A stretch of DNA of 64,000 nucleotides, from contig NC_085088.1 in assembly GCF_963422355.1 (NCBI RefSeq), positions 1,631,501 to 1,695,500 on the forward strand. Reading direction: 5' to 3'. Of the stretch, positions 37,150-49,813 are shown in pieces. The translations under genes were made by a program, and so were the position numbers. The notes below the pieces were generated by a model, which worked only from the letters and a program-made list of their open reading frames with translations, had not been told where the DNA came from and did no database searches. Source of the DNA: Corticium candelabrum. Lineage: Eukaryota; Porifera; Homoscleromorpha; Homosclerophorida; Plakinidae. How positions within the stretch are numbered: position 1 is the first letter of the stretch; each line of letters begins with the position of its first letter.

Positions 37150-40100
37150 ATGTCATTAGATATTTACATACGATTTATTTGTCCGCTTTTGCTTTGCTGT
37201 TGTATCGGCAGTATTGCAGTGCAGAGTTTTTCTGAGGCACCTCAAGATTTGAGAAGGCAGAAAGTTAGTTTGGAAGGATTAGTGAATGAATGGGACACGA
37301 CGGTATATCACAGATCAAAAGATAGAAGCGTTCCGAAGCGATCAGTTGGAAGTCAGGTTGCCGTCTATAGACGCTCAATTAAAGATTGGCTGATGTTTAT
37401 TGCCACGTATATGCATCCCTATGACAATCTAGAGCGAATTCTCGTGTTTGGTGGTTATTCCGATTCACCAAATTTCATACGTGGCACTTGGGTGTACACA
37501 CCTATTATCAACTCTTGGTATCGTCTTCCATTATCATCAAGTGAGCAGCCTGTTGATAGAATAGGTCACACAATGGTGAGTTTGTGTAAAACGACTGTCG
37601 TTCTATTTGGAGGTTTTCAAGACCGAGAATCATATGCTTTTAATGACACTTGGCTCTTTGACGGTATTCGAGAAGAATGGAAGAAACTAGAAGTGAAAAT
37701 GGAAGGAGAAGATGTGAAAGCTCGTGCATTTCACACCGGTGTCGTACTGCAACAGGAAAGGAGCAGTTGTCAATGTAAAGAGAGTTTGTTTGTGTTTGGA
37801 GGATTGGAGGAATATGGAAATAATAGGAAAATGAAGGAAATGAACGACTTGCTGGAATTGAGATGCCAGAAAGAAGAAGACGGTGAACGTACATACACTT
37901 GGTATCGACACGAGCACGCGAACATATCCGAACGGCCGAAACGGCGTCATCTACACCATGCAGTCGCCATCAACGACAGCACTATGTTAGTATATGGTGG
38001 TGTGCAAGGAACATCAGCAGTCGTGACGGAATTGACGAAGGTAAGAGATGCCTGGGTGTTCGACAGCAAACGTCAAAGATGGCGAAGATGGTTTGCTTAC
38101 ACATTGCCTTGCGACAGCATGCAGTTTAGAAGTTTCGTCTTGTTTGACAAAATGCGCAGTGAAATTCTTCATGTGATGGGAAGTGAGGTATATAGACTAG
38201 ATTTGACAGCAAGGAAATGGATTGAAGCGCGTTCCGTATCAAGCAACTCTACGTCTACTCCCGAGCAATCCGCGATGGGATTGTCGGCCGTCTCTACAAG
38301 TTATGGCGTTTTTGTGTTTAGCGGCGTTGAGCGAGATCAAGATCTATCTGAAACGAGAGTGTGGTATCTGATGTTTGTAGGCAATACATCCGTATGGCAG
38401 CTGAGTTCTTTACCGAGAGAGAATCCTCCTATTGACCAACCGTGGACCTATCTGTATTCATGTCAAGTAGGAGGCAGTCTCTTTATTCGAATTTTTCAAC
38501 CACTGTTTTTGAGCCAGTTGGAAGTTTACGCAGAAACTATTTGGAATTACTTGAAACAGTTTGCATCTAAGTATGTATATGTGAGACTTAGAAAAACATA
38601 TAGTGACGTGAGGCTCCATAGCAATTCAAAAGTTGTAGTTTCCCTGTTTATGTATGTGATTAGTAGAGTGATGAACTATCCATACATGTTTTTAGGTACG
38701 GTAGCTGTATCTACGCAATGGCAATTAGATATGAAAAGCAACACGTGGTGGCAGTATTCTAACGTTGGTCCTTCTTCATGCTTTCGGTACACGGCAGCAG
38801 CTGGTTTTAACAACACTTACATGGTCACATACGGGACACAAGGATTTGTTAATGTGTGCCATAAAAAGAAATTATGGCTTTTTCGTGAACGATTTGAAGG
38901 CGATTGTTCAATTGCGATACCCCTGTCAAATGTTTGCGTTTATCTCATCCGTCAAAGGCGATGGATCGAAGCTGATACTGTAAACGCGCCTTCCTATCGT
39001 CTGTATCCTGCGATGGTCGACGTTGGGAACGGTTCTATTGTTATGATTGGAGGATTTACGTGCGATAGAAACACAACTGCAACAATTTTCTACGACATTT
39101 TAATAGTCAGTTTATCTGGTTTGACTTTCAGAAGAAATGAAAGATTTATGATGAAAATTACGAGGAACTGCTCGCTCCTCAACGATGTGTGGATGTTGGA
39201 TTTGTTGAGAGACAGCTCGTCAGTGACGGGACGATGGACCCACGTTGATCCCGTGCCCAATACTCCTGTGCCTATGGGAAGGCTGGGACATTCACTTTTG
39301 GTTGTAGATTCAATGGTTTTCATGATTGGAGGATCTGATGTATTTTTTAAATTATTGACAAGACTTGTTAATAATAAACGGCTAAATTTTCAAGTTTGGT
39401 GTTTCCATGACTTGTGGTATTTTGATTTAATTGGCAGACGATGGCATAAAGTACAACCATCTAATCACAACGATATGATGATTTATCTCGTTCATCCAAA
39501 CAATTTCTGCAAAGTCAAAGCGGCTGTGTTGGGAAGGAAAATTTTTGCGGTTCGTCACAATGTCAGTGAAACCTACGGAGACTTTGATTATCGATCAGAT
39601 AGTGTAGTTACGCTTTCTCTCGATTCCAACGAGTGGATCCAACAAACGGACAATCTTAGTTTTCCTGTCGACAGTCTGCACGTAGTCGATAACAGCGTCT
39701 ACGCGTCTGGCAGTTTGAGAATGCCCAACGAGAAGTACAGATACATGCGTCTACCAATAGAAAATCAAGGTGAACGAGTCTTGACGGCCATGCGGCCAGG
39801 CTGTCATGCCGGATGGTACTCTGAGAACTGGTCACTCAAATACTGCTCTCTGTGTCCGATAGGAAAGGTTGCAGTCGCCGGCTCTACATCGTGTTCGCCG
39901 TGTCCTTCGGGTTTGACGACGAAAGCAGAAGGCGCCACCAACATGACTAGTTGTCTATGTGACGAAAGATATTGTGGTAGACATGGAACATGTTTTGTTG
40001 TCACGAGAGAAGGACAGCGGGCTGCTCATTGTCAGTGTGAATTCGGTTACACGGGTTCTCGATGTCAGTATCCTACGTATTACATCATCACTGTCGTGGC

Positions 40101-41170
40101 AATAGCTGTCTTGCTCATTCTATTGTGTCTCGTGGTCTTCCTGCAAAGAATGATCAAATACAGACGAATGAAACGAGCGAGAGAGATGGAAGTGGAGGAA
40201 ATGGGACGCGTGTGGACAATCGACGGATCAGAGTTGAGGCTGATCGAACGCATCGACGGAGAGACGCCGGGAAGTTATGGAAACGTTTATCGAGCGCGGT
40301 ATCGGGACATGAACGTGGCCGTGAAGAAACTAAAGATGGTGATGCGAGCAGGCAGACAGGAGAGAGAATTCGAACGCGAGATCTTATTGATGCGTTCCAT
40401 TCGTCACGCCAACATCGTGTTGTTTGTCGGTGCAGGAAGATTTGCAGCAGACGAATGTCCTTTCTTAGTGTTGGAGTTTATGCAGCGGGGTGCTCTCAGT
40501 GCTATTCTTCACGATGAGTCTATTTATCTTGATTACATGCGACAGATCACATTCTGTTTAGATGCAGCGAAAGGAATGGAGTTTCTTCACAGTCTTCAAC
40601 CTCCACGAATCCATCGTGATTTGAAGAGTAGTAATCTGTTAGTGAGCGAAGGATGGACAGTAAAAGTAGCCGATTTTGGTGCAGCCAGGCTAGTCAAGGC
40701 TCAAAGAGCTAGACAAACGGTAGCACGACGTCGCGCTAATGCCTTTGAAGCAGAAGATCTTACGACGCCACTTCTCCAACCACACAGCGATCTGTCACGC
40801 AGTGTAGGTGCCGTTTTGTGGAGAGCACCGGAGATATTTTTAGAGAAAGCGTACGGGACATCAGCAGACGTGTACAGGTAGGCTAGTATCAGAAATCATC
40901 TTACAACTATAGAATTGTTATAGAATGTTTGATAGTTATGGTATCGTAATGTGGGAAATTATTTCTCGTCGTGTTCCATACGAAGACCGAGAGTTCGAGT
41001 TTATTGAAGACGTGAAGGATACCGTCTTGTCTGGAGTTCGACCGACCCTTCCTCAGATTGACGCTCGAGATAATTACGTCGATCTGATGCGTCGATGCTG
41101 GTCGGGTCATCCTGACGAGAGACCATCATTTAGCGACATCGTCGCTCGTTTACAGCAGATGCGTTTTTAA
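37150..41170 (+). CDS. Kelch-EGF receptor kinase (TKL type), gene 2
   Basis: Exon 1 is 37150-40877 and exon 2 is 40936-41170 (or from 40924), giving about 1320 residues. ATG 37150 opens a clear signal peptide (FICPLLLCCCIGSIAVQS) and lies 58 bases after a TATA-like box. The architecture is as in gene 1. Most Kelch, stalk and kinase sequence is nearly identical to genes 3-6. The large variable segment (38489-38705; VYAETIWNYLKQF...) is the A type, shared with gene 5. The last variable segment (VFFKLLTRLVNNKRLN...) is unique in the array. The reading frame stops right after LQQMRF, about 19 residues earlier than in genes 1 and 4. The kinase has intact Lys, HRD, DFG and APE motifs, so it is probably active. 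Confidence 0.87.
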
Positions 41171-41274
41171 GAGATCGATGAGACGAGCACGTGCATGGAG
41201 ATGGATGAAAGCAAACGCTTGATGGCAAAAAATTGCAGTTAGAACTCTGGACAACTGAAGTAGTTAATTGTACT

Positions 41275-41280
41275 AATAAA
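41275..41280 (+). terminator. Candidate poly(A) signal, gene 2
   Basis: AATAAA 105 bases after the stop. Equivalents are at 47619-47624 (gene 3) and 59755-59760 (gene 5). Confidence 0.5.
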
Positions 41281-41907
41281 AGAAATTTGAATGTCGTCAG
41301 TTCAAGTATAACTTGCGCGCCATAGTACGTTGCGTAATGAAAACATTTTATCATTGTTTGATCTTAATTAGTTGCACTTTTATTGAATATCAGTGAAGAG
41401 CAGTTAAAACTTACACAATCTGGATATATCTAGATGGCATTCTAAAGTTTGAATTAAAAGAATTATACTGAAATATAGATTATTGTTGAGAGGTTAGTTT
41501 CTGTAACACACAAATTGACAATTGCTATACAACATCCATGCACATAATGAATTTGTCCGATTTTGAGAATACTGATATTGTTAGGGTATCGCAACATTAT
41601 CGTAATGTTGATATGTAATAAAATTTCCCGAGGTGCGGAAGCGGTAGGGTATTCAGTAACGTCGGCGTATACCGACGACCAAACGACCAAACGACCAACG
41701 ATTCCCCAGGGTTTAAATTGTTATCCTTGGTATCACAGGGTACGGTTTTAGTACCCTGTATATAGGGATTGACAAGGTTGTGTGGGCGTGGTTAGATTTT
41801 AGACCTCCAGAAATCATCTTAAAACGTGGCTAAATATTTCGAAAACGACACATAGAATAGTTTACAAATTTAACTACGCTTGACTATTTCTAAATTTGTT
41901 TAAATAA

Positions 41908-42120
41908 AAGAAAGATGTAGGGATTGTATAAAAAGTAATAGAAACAAGATTTAGATAATAAGAAGCAAAGCCAGACATCATTATTGAATCCTTCGAACAC
42001 ACATTCCTTACATTTTGCCTTTAGTGTACTGGAAGGATTCAATAATGACGTCTGGCTTTGGTTCCTATTATCTAAATCTTGTTTCTATTACTTTTTATAC
42101 AATCCCTACATCTATTTCTT
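41908..42120. mobile_element. Hairpin element (MITE-like), copy a
   Basis: Arms of about 80 bp (41914-41994 and 42032-42112) are near-perfect reverse complements starting GATGTAGGGATTGTATAAAA, with a loop of about 37 bases. It is non-coding. The structure suggests a miniature inverted-repeat element carried along in the duplications. No clear target-site duplication is seen. Confidence 0.7.
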
Positions 42121-43409
42121 TATTTTTCAAAGAGAAATTTTTAAGTCCTAGTTATGTTTAGCATGGCACTGTACAACTGCACTTGTCAGTCTACTCTCTG
42201 TTCACTCTAGCTCACTCTAGACTTACGAAATCGCAATGGCTTGTGAATTTTTTCCAATAGCACAGCCAGTCTTGAAACCGGGCTTATATGCGAGTTAGGG
42301 ATTCTGTGTATTAATTAAAGTTTTACCGGTAATGTTGTGCTAAATTGTCACGTGAGGGGATGTCGCCATGTGTTGCAATGACGCACGTTGCTATGTCAGC
42401 AACACTACACAGGAACTAAGCTATAATTATAAATAGTTACAGTAAACGTTTAGTGAGAAAACAATAATTATTCAGTCTAGCTGATGTAGAACTAATAATG
42501 AGCAAGAGTGTAGCAGCCAAGGGTTTAGCACTTTACTACTTTTTCATTCTAATAGTATCTACCGATCGAATAGCAATAATTCTAAAAATTGCTCTTTGTA
42601 TAATATTTGCTAAATTTTTAATACGCTACTAGTTTCTCTCCAAACACTAACCGCCAATATACCATCAGCCATGAAATCATAAGAATATTGCAATATATAG
42701 TTTTGAAACATTCAAATACAAAGTGCAACTGAATTTCAAGACAGTAAAATGAATCATGATTATGTACAGACTTTCTAATTCAGGATGTTCACGTCCCTAA
42801 GCTCTTTCGTCAGTTGAAACCTCAATTCTGTAGAGATCGTGTTGTAAGTAAAGATAATCTCTCATTCACTTTTCTCATTTCTTAGAGATGATTGCAATTT
42901 GCTGTGTTACGACATTTCTATTAACAAACTGCAAGCTAAATGTCTTGCAAACATTATTCTCAACAGTATCTACCATATACATTTTGCCCATCAAAGGATA
43001 TAGACTACGCATGTACACTACACTAGAAGGGAAACACATGCAAACATGCACGGTGTCGTGCTTCATTGTATTTGATTTCGTGATGGTTGCGAATAATTGG
43101 ATGGATGGAGAGACTGCTTAAATAAGTTTCTAAGATTGCCCTTTACTATACTATAATGGTCATTCACACTACGTTGTCATTAGAGCTTGTATAATCTTGG
43201 AGGCTGCGCAAGGCGATAGCTGGTCGTGGGTTGCTAGTATCGACTGTTTTCAAATTTAGAGTTGCAGACTGAATTTGTATGCTAGCAGTTTTGAAACTAG
43301 CTCGACAGTCTTATGAGAAATTCTCCGAGACCGAAAACGTTGCTTATCAATAAGAATTAATCAGGCTATATTAGTTATGTAACCATTCAGACATTCTCTT
43401 TTACAGTAA

Positions 43410-43417
43410 TATATAAG
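43410..43417 (+). promoter_or_regulatory. TATA-like box, receptor gene 3
   Basis: TATATAAG 53 bases before ATG 43470. A short upstream ORF (ATG 43465, five codons) overlaps the main start in another frame. Confidence 0.55.
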
Positions 43418-43469
43418 ACAATGCAGCAGCATCAAAGTGGTCATTTTTCGTGTCTTAAGTAGCAATGAT

Positions 43470-46400
43470 ATGGCGTTAGTTCGCATACAATTGTTTCGTT
43501 TGTTTCTGCTGTGCTGTTGTATCTGCCATACTGCAGTGCAGAGCTTTCTCAAGAGAACTCAAAATCAGGAAAAGCAAGGAGTCCATTTTGAAACGTCAGT
43601 GAATGAGTGGGACTCGACGGTATATCACAGATCAAAATATAGGAGTATTCTGAAACCGTCAGTTGGAAGTCAGGTTGCCGTCTATAGACGCTCGGTTAAA
43701 GACTGGTCCCTGTTTATCGGCATGTACAAACATCCCTATGACAATCTAGAGCGAATTCTCGTGTTTGGTGGCTATCCTGATCCACCAAATTCCATACGTG
43801 GTACGTGGGTGTACACACCTTTCGTCAACTCTTGGTATCGTCTTCCATTATCATCGAGTGAGCAACCTGTCGATAGAACAGGTCACATAATGGTGAGTTT
43901 GTGTAAAACGACTGTCGTTCTATTTGGAGGTTTTCAAGACCGAGAATCATATACTTTTAATGATACTTGGATTTTTGATGGTATTCGAGAAGAATGGAAG
44001 AAACTAGAAGTGAAAATGGAAGGAGAAGATGTGAAAGCTCGTGCATTTCACACCGGTGTCGTGCTGCAACAGGAAAGGAGCAGTTGTCAATGTAAAGAGA
44101 GTTTGTTTGTGTTTGGAGGATTGGAGGAATATGGAAATGATAGGAAATTGAAGGAAATGAACGACTTGCTGGAATTGAGATGCCAGAAAGAAGAAGACGG
44201 TGAACGTACGTACACTTGGTATCGACACGAGCACGCGAACATATCCGAACGGCCGAAACGGCGTCATCTACACCATGCAGTCGCCATCAACGACAGCACT
44301 ATGTTAGTATATGGTGGTGTGCAAGGAACATCAGCAGTCGTGACGGAATTGACGAAGGTAAGAGATGCCTGGCTGTTCGACAGCAAACGTCAAAGATGGC
44401 GAAGATGGTTTGCTTACACATTGCCTTGCGACAGCATGCAGTTTAGAAGTTTCGTCTTGTTTGACAAAATGCGCAGTGAAATTCTTCATGTGATGGGAAG
44501 TGAGGTGTATAGACTAGATTTGACAGCAAGGAAATGGATTGAAGCGCGTTCCGTATCAAGCAACTCTACGTCTACTCCCGAGCAATCCACGATGGGATTG
44601 TCGGCCGTCTCTACAAGTTATGGCGTTTTTGTGTTTAGCGGCGTTGAGCGAGATCAAGATCTATCTGAAACGAGAGTGTGGTATCTGATGTTTGTAGGCA
44701 ATACATCCGTATGGCAGCTGAGTTCTTTACCGAGAGAGAATCCTCCTATTGACCAACCGTGGACCTATCTGTATTCATGTCAAGTAGGAGGCAGTCTCTT
44801 TATACCCGTTCTTCAACCACTCGCTACAGACGTGTTTGGATTTTCTGCGGGTATTTTTTCGTATTACATAAAAATGTTAATTTATAAATCTAACAATAGG
44901 AAATTGGAAAATACGTCTGTTAAAAATAGGCTTTCTGGCAATCTTAATATTGTATTTCATATAATATCTTTTTTGATGAGTAGGATAGGGCCGTACTTTA
45001 GTGTTTTTTCGGGAAACTCTTTAGTTTATACGCAATGGCAATTGGATTTGAAAAGCAACACGTGGTGGCAGTATTCTAACGTTGGTCCTTTTTCATGCTT
45101 TCGGTACACGGCGGTCGCGAGTTTTAACAACACTTACGTGGTCGCATACGGGACTAGAAAATATGTTAATTTGTGCCGTAAAAAGACAGGATGGTTTTGT
45201 AGGGAACGCTTTGAAGGCGATTTGGAAGCTCTAGTACCTTCATCAAGTATTTGTGTTTTTCGCATTCGTCAAAGGCGATGGATCAAAGCTGATACTGTAA
45301 ACGCGCCTTCCTATCGTCTGTATCCTGCGATGGTCGACGTTGGGAACGGTTCTATTGTTATGATTGGAGGATTTACGTGCGATAGAAACACAACTGCAAT
45401 AATTCTCAACGATCTTTTTATATTCACTTTATCTGTTTTGACTTTCAGAAGAAAGGAAAGATTTCTTAATGAGTACTTAATGAAAATTCCGTGGAACTGC
45501 TCGCTCCTTAACGATGTGTGGATGTTGGATTTGTTGAGAGACGACTCGTCAGTGACGGGACGATGGACTCGCATAGATCCCATCCCCAATACTCCTGTGC
45601 CTATGGGAAGGCTGGGACATTCACTTTTGGTTGTAGATTCAATGGTTTTCATGATTGGAGGATCTGATGTATTGTTAGAGTATATTGTTAGTGATGTACA
45701 ACAAATTCACAACGTAAAGTCATCGCGCAATTTTCAGAGTTTGTGTTCCCATGACTTGTGGTATTTTGATTTAATTGGAAGACGATGGCATAAAGTACAA
45801 CCATCTAATCACAACGATATGATGTTTTATCTCGTTCATCCAATCAATTTCTGCAAAGTCAAAGCGGCTGTGTTGGGAAGGAAAATTTTAGCGGTTCGTC
45901 ACAATGTCAGTGAAAAGTACGGAAATTATGATTATCGATCAGATAGTGTAGTTACGCTTTCTCTCGATTCCAACGAGTGGATCCAACAAACGGACAATCT
46001 TAGTTTTCCTGTCGACAGTCTGCACGTAGTCGATAACAGCGTCTACGCGTCTGGTAGTTTGAGAATGCCCACCGAGAAGTACAGATACGTGCGTCTACCA
46101 ATAGAAAATCAAGGTGAACGAGTCTTGACGGCCATGCGGCCAGGCTGTCATGCCGGATGGTACTCTGAGAACTGGTCACTCAAATACTGCTCTCTGTGTC
46201 CGATAGGAAAAGTTGCAGTCGCCGGCTCTACATCGTGTTCGCCGTGTCCTTCGGGTTTGACGACAAAAGCAGAAGGTGCCACCAACATGACTAGTTGTCT
46301 ATGTGACGAAAGATATTGTGGTAGACATGGAACATGTTTTGTTGTCACGAGAGAAGGACAGCGGGCTGCTCATTGTCGGTGTGAATTCGGTTACACGGGT

Positions 46401-47514
46401 TCTCGATGTCAGTATCCTACGTATTACATCATCACTGTCGTAGCAATAGCTGTCTTGCTCATTCTATTGTGTCTCGTGGTCTTTCTGCAAAGAATGATCA
46501 AATACAGACGAATGAAACGAGCGAGAGAGATGGAAGTGGAGGAAATGGGACGCGTGTGGACAATCGACGGATCAGAGTTGAGGCTGATCGAACGCATCGA
46601 CGGAGAGACGCCGGGAAGTTATGGAAACGTTTATCGAGCGCGGTATCGGGACATGAACGTGGCCGTGAAGAAACTAAAGATGGTGATGCGAGCAGGCAGA
46701 CAGGAGAGAGAATTCGAACGCGAGATCTTATTGATGCGTTCCATTCGTCACGCCAACATCGTGTTGTTTGTCGGTGCAGGAAGATTTGCAGCAGACGAAT
46801 GTCCTTTCTTAGTGTTGGAGTTTATGCAGCGGGGTGCTCTCACTTCTATTCTTCACGATGAGTCGATTTATCTTGATTACATGCGACAGATCACATTCTG
46901 TTTAGATGCAGCGAAAGGAATGGAGTTTCTTCACAGTCTTCAACCTCCACGAATCCATCGTGATTTGAAGAGTAGTAATCTGTTAGTGAGCGAAGGATGG
47001 ACAGTAAAAGTAGCCGATTTTGGTGCAGCCAGGCTAGTCAAGGCTCAAAGAGCTAGACAAACGGTAGCACGACGTCGCGCTAATGCCTTTGAAGCAGAAG
47101 ATCTTACGACGCCACTTCTCCAACCACACAGCGATCTGTCACGCAGTGTAGGTGCCGTTTTGTGGAGAGCACCGGAGATATTTTTAGAGAAAGCGTACGG
47201 GACATCAGCAGACGTGTACAGGTAGGCTAGTATCAGAAATCATCTTACAACTATAGAATTGTTATAGAATGTTTGATAGTTATGGTATCGTAATGTGGGA
47301 AATTATTTCTCGTCGTGTTCCATACGAAGACCGAGAGTTCGAGTTTATTGAAGACGTGAAGGATACCGTCTTGTCTGGAGTTCGACCGACCCTTCCTCAG
47401 ATTGACGCTCGAGATAATTACGTCGATCTGATGCGTCGATGCTGGTCGGGTCATCCTGACGAGAGACCATCATTTAGCGACATCGTCGCTCGTTTACAGC
47501 AGATGCGTTTTTAA
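43470..47514 (+). CDS. Kelch-EGF receptor kinase (TKL type), gene 3
   Basis: Exon 1 is 43470-47221 and exon 2 is 47280-47514 (or from 47268), giving about 1328 residues. The signal peptide is MALVRIQLFRLFLLCCC. The Kelch ectodomain runs to about residue 890, the cysteine-rich and EGF-like stalk spans about 895-980, the membrane helix about 983-1006, and the kinase from about 1035 (Lys of VAVKKLK near 1067, HRD near 1160, DFG near 1181). The large variable segment is the B type (VFGFSAGIFSYYIKML...), shared with genes 4 and 6. The basic stretch after DFG (KAQRARQTVARRRANAF) lengthens the activation segment compared with usual TKL kinases. The protein stops after LQQMRF like genes 2 and 5. An upstream GTG in frame is not used as the start. 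Confidence 0.88.
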
Positions 47515-49753
47515 GAGATCGATGAGACGAGCACGTGCATGGAGATGGATGAAAGCAAACGCTTGATGGCAAAAAATTGCAGTTAGAACTCTGGACAACT
47601 GAAGTAGTTAATTGTAGTAATAAAAGAAATTTGAATGTCGTCAGTTCAAGTATAACTTGCGCGCCATAGTACGTTGCGTAATGAAAACATTTTATCATTG
47701 TTTGATCTTAATTAGTTGCACTTTTATTGAATATCAGTGAAGAGCAGTTAAAACTTACACAATCTGGATATATCTAGATGGCATTCTAAAGTTTGAATTA
47801 AAAGAATTATACTGAAATATAGATTATCGTTGAGAGGTTAGTTTCTGTAACACACAAATTGACAATTGCTATACAACATCCATGCACATAATGAATTTGT
47901 CCGATTTTGAGAATACTGATATTGTTAGGGTATCGCAACATTATCGTAATGTTGATATGTAATAAAATTTCCCGAGGTGCGGAAGCGGTAGGGTATCCAG
48001 TAACGTCGGCGTATACCGACGACCAAACGACCAAACGACCAACGATTCCCCAGGGTTTAAATTGTTATCCTTGGTATCACAGGGTACGGTTTTAGTACCC
48101 TGTATATAGGGATTGACAAGGTTGTGTGGGCGTGGTTAGATTTTAGACCTCCAGAAATCATCTTAAAACGTGGCTAAATATTTCGAAAACGACACATAGA
48201 ATAGTTTACAAATTTAACTACGCTTGACTATTTCTAAATTTGTTTAAAAAAAAGAAAGATGTAGGGATTGTATAAAAAGTAATAGAAACAAGATTTAGAT
48301 AATAAGAAGCAAAGCCAGACATCATTATTGAATCCTTCGAACACACATTCCTTACATTTTGCCTTTAGTGTACTGGAAGGATTCAATAATGACGTCTGGC
48401 TTTGGTTCCTATTATCTAAATCTTGTTTCTATTACTTTTTATACAATCCCTACATCTATTTCTTTTTTTTTCAAAGAGAAATTTTTAAGTCCTAGTTATG
48501 TTTAGCATGGCACTGTACAACTGCACTTGTCAGCCTACTCTCTGTTCACTCTAGCTCACTCTAGACTTACGAAATCGCAATGGCTTGTGAATTTTTTCCA
48601 ATAGCACAGCCAGTCTTGAAACCGGGCTTATATGCGAGTTAGGGATTCTGTGTATTAATTAAAGTTTTACCGGTAATGTTGTGCTAAATTGTCACGTGAG
48701 GGGATGTCGCCATGTGTTGCAATGACGCACGTTGCTATGTCAGCAACACTACACAGGAACTAAGCTATAATTATAAATAGTTACAGTAAACGTTTAGTGA
48801 GAAAACAATAATTATTCAGTCTAGCTGATGTAGAACTAATAATGAGCAAGAGTGTAGCAGCCAAGGGTTTAGCACTTTACTACTTTTTCATTCTAATAGT
48901 ATCTACCGATCGAATAGCAATAATTCTAAAAATTGCTCTTTGTATAATATTTGCTAAATTTTTAATACGCTACTAGTTTCTCTCCAAACACTAACCGCCA
49001 ATATACCATCAGCCATGAAATCATAAGAATATTGCAATATATAGTTTTGAAACATTCAAATACAAACTGCAACTGAATTTCAAGACATTAAAATGAATCA
49101 TGATTATGTACAGACTTTCTAATTCAGGATGTTCACGTCCCTAAGCTCTTTCGTCAGTTGAAACCTCAATTCTGTAGAGATCGTGTTGTAAGTAAAGATA
49201 ATCTCTCATTCACTTTTCTCATTTCTTAGAGATGATTGCAATTTGCTGTGTTACGACATTTCTATTAACAAACTGCAAGCTAAATGTCTTGCAAACATTA
49301 TTCTCAACAGTATCTACCATATACATTTTGCCCATCAAAGGATATAGACTACGCATGTACACTACACTAGAAGGGAAACACATGCAAACATGCACGGTGT
49401 CGTGCTTCATTGTATTTGATTTCGTGATGGTTGCGAATAATTGGATGGATGGAGAGACTGCTTAAATAAGTTTCTAAGATTGCCCTTTACTATACTATAA
49501 TGGTCATTCACACTACGTTGTCATTAGAGCTTGTATAATCTTGGAGGCTGCGCAAGGCGATAGCTGGTCGTGGGTTGCTAGTATCGACTGTTTTCAAATT
49601 TAGAGTTGCAGACTGAATTTGTATGCTAGCAGTTTTGAAACTAGCTCGACAGTCTTATGAGAAATTCTCCGAGACCGAAAACGTTGCTTATCAATAAGAA
49701 TTAATCAGGCTATATTAGTTATGTAACCATTCAGACATTCTCTTTTACAGTAA
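47515..49753. repeat. Intergenic unit, copy b (after gene 3)
   Basis: Copy of 41171-43409 at a constant offset of 6344 bases with only scattered substitutions and no net length change, so it is a very recent duplication. It has the same hairpin element (about 48252-48464), poly(A) signal and short non-coding frames. Confidence 0.88.
48252..48464. mobile_element. Hairpin element (MITE-like), copy b
   Basis: Duplicate of the 41908-42120 element at the same offset as its surroundings, so it spread by segmental duplication rather than by new insertion. Confidence 0.7.
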
Positions 49754-49761
49754 TATATAAG
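49754..49761 (+). promoter_or_regulatory. TATA-like box, receptor gene 4
   Basis: TATATAAG 53 bases before ATG 49814, identical in context to gene 3, including the overlapping upstream ATG at 49809. Confidence 0.55.
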
Positions 49762-49813
49762 ACAATGCAGCAGCATCAAAGTGGTCATTTTTCGTGTCTT
49801 AAGTAGCAATGAT

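Larger units (their letters stand above)
41171..43409. repeat. Intergenic unit, copy a (after gene 2)
   Basis: About 2.3 kb that recurs almost unchanged at 47515-49753 (after gene 3) and 59651-61900 (after gene 5), so gene plus spacer duplicated as one 6.3-kb unit. It holds an AATAAA (41275-41280), a CAGGGTAC/GTACCCTG hairpin near 41737, an 80-bp-armed hairpin element, and AT-rich DNA. Short frames shared by the copies (for example 41563-41751 and 42888-43121) are conserved only because the DNA is duplicated; none resembles a protein. Confidence 0.85.

Noticed and set aside
40062-40517. 151-codon alternative frame inside the kinase exon, present in four copies
   Set aside because: Out-of-frame shadow of a strongly conserved coding region; Arg/Ser-rich with no support.
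42888-43121. 77-codon frame repeated after genes 2, 3 and 5, and similar short frames
   Set aside because: Conserved only because the whole intergenic DNA is recently duplicated; no start context, domain or composition of a real protein.
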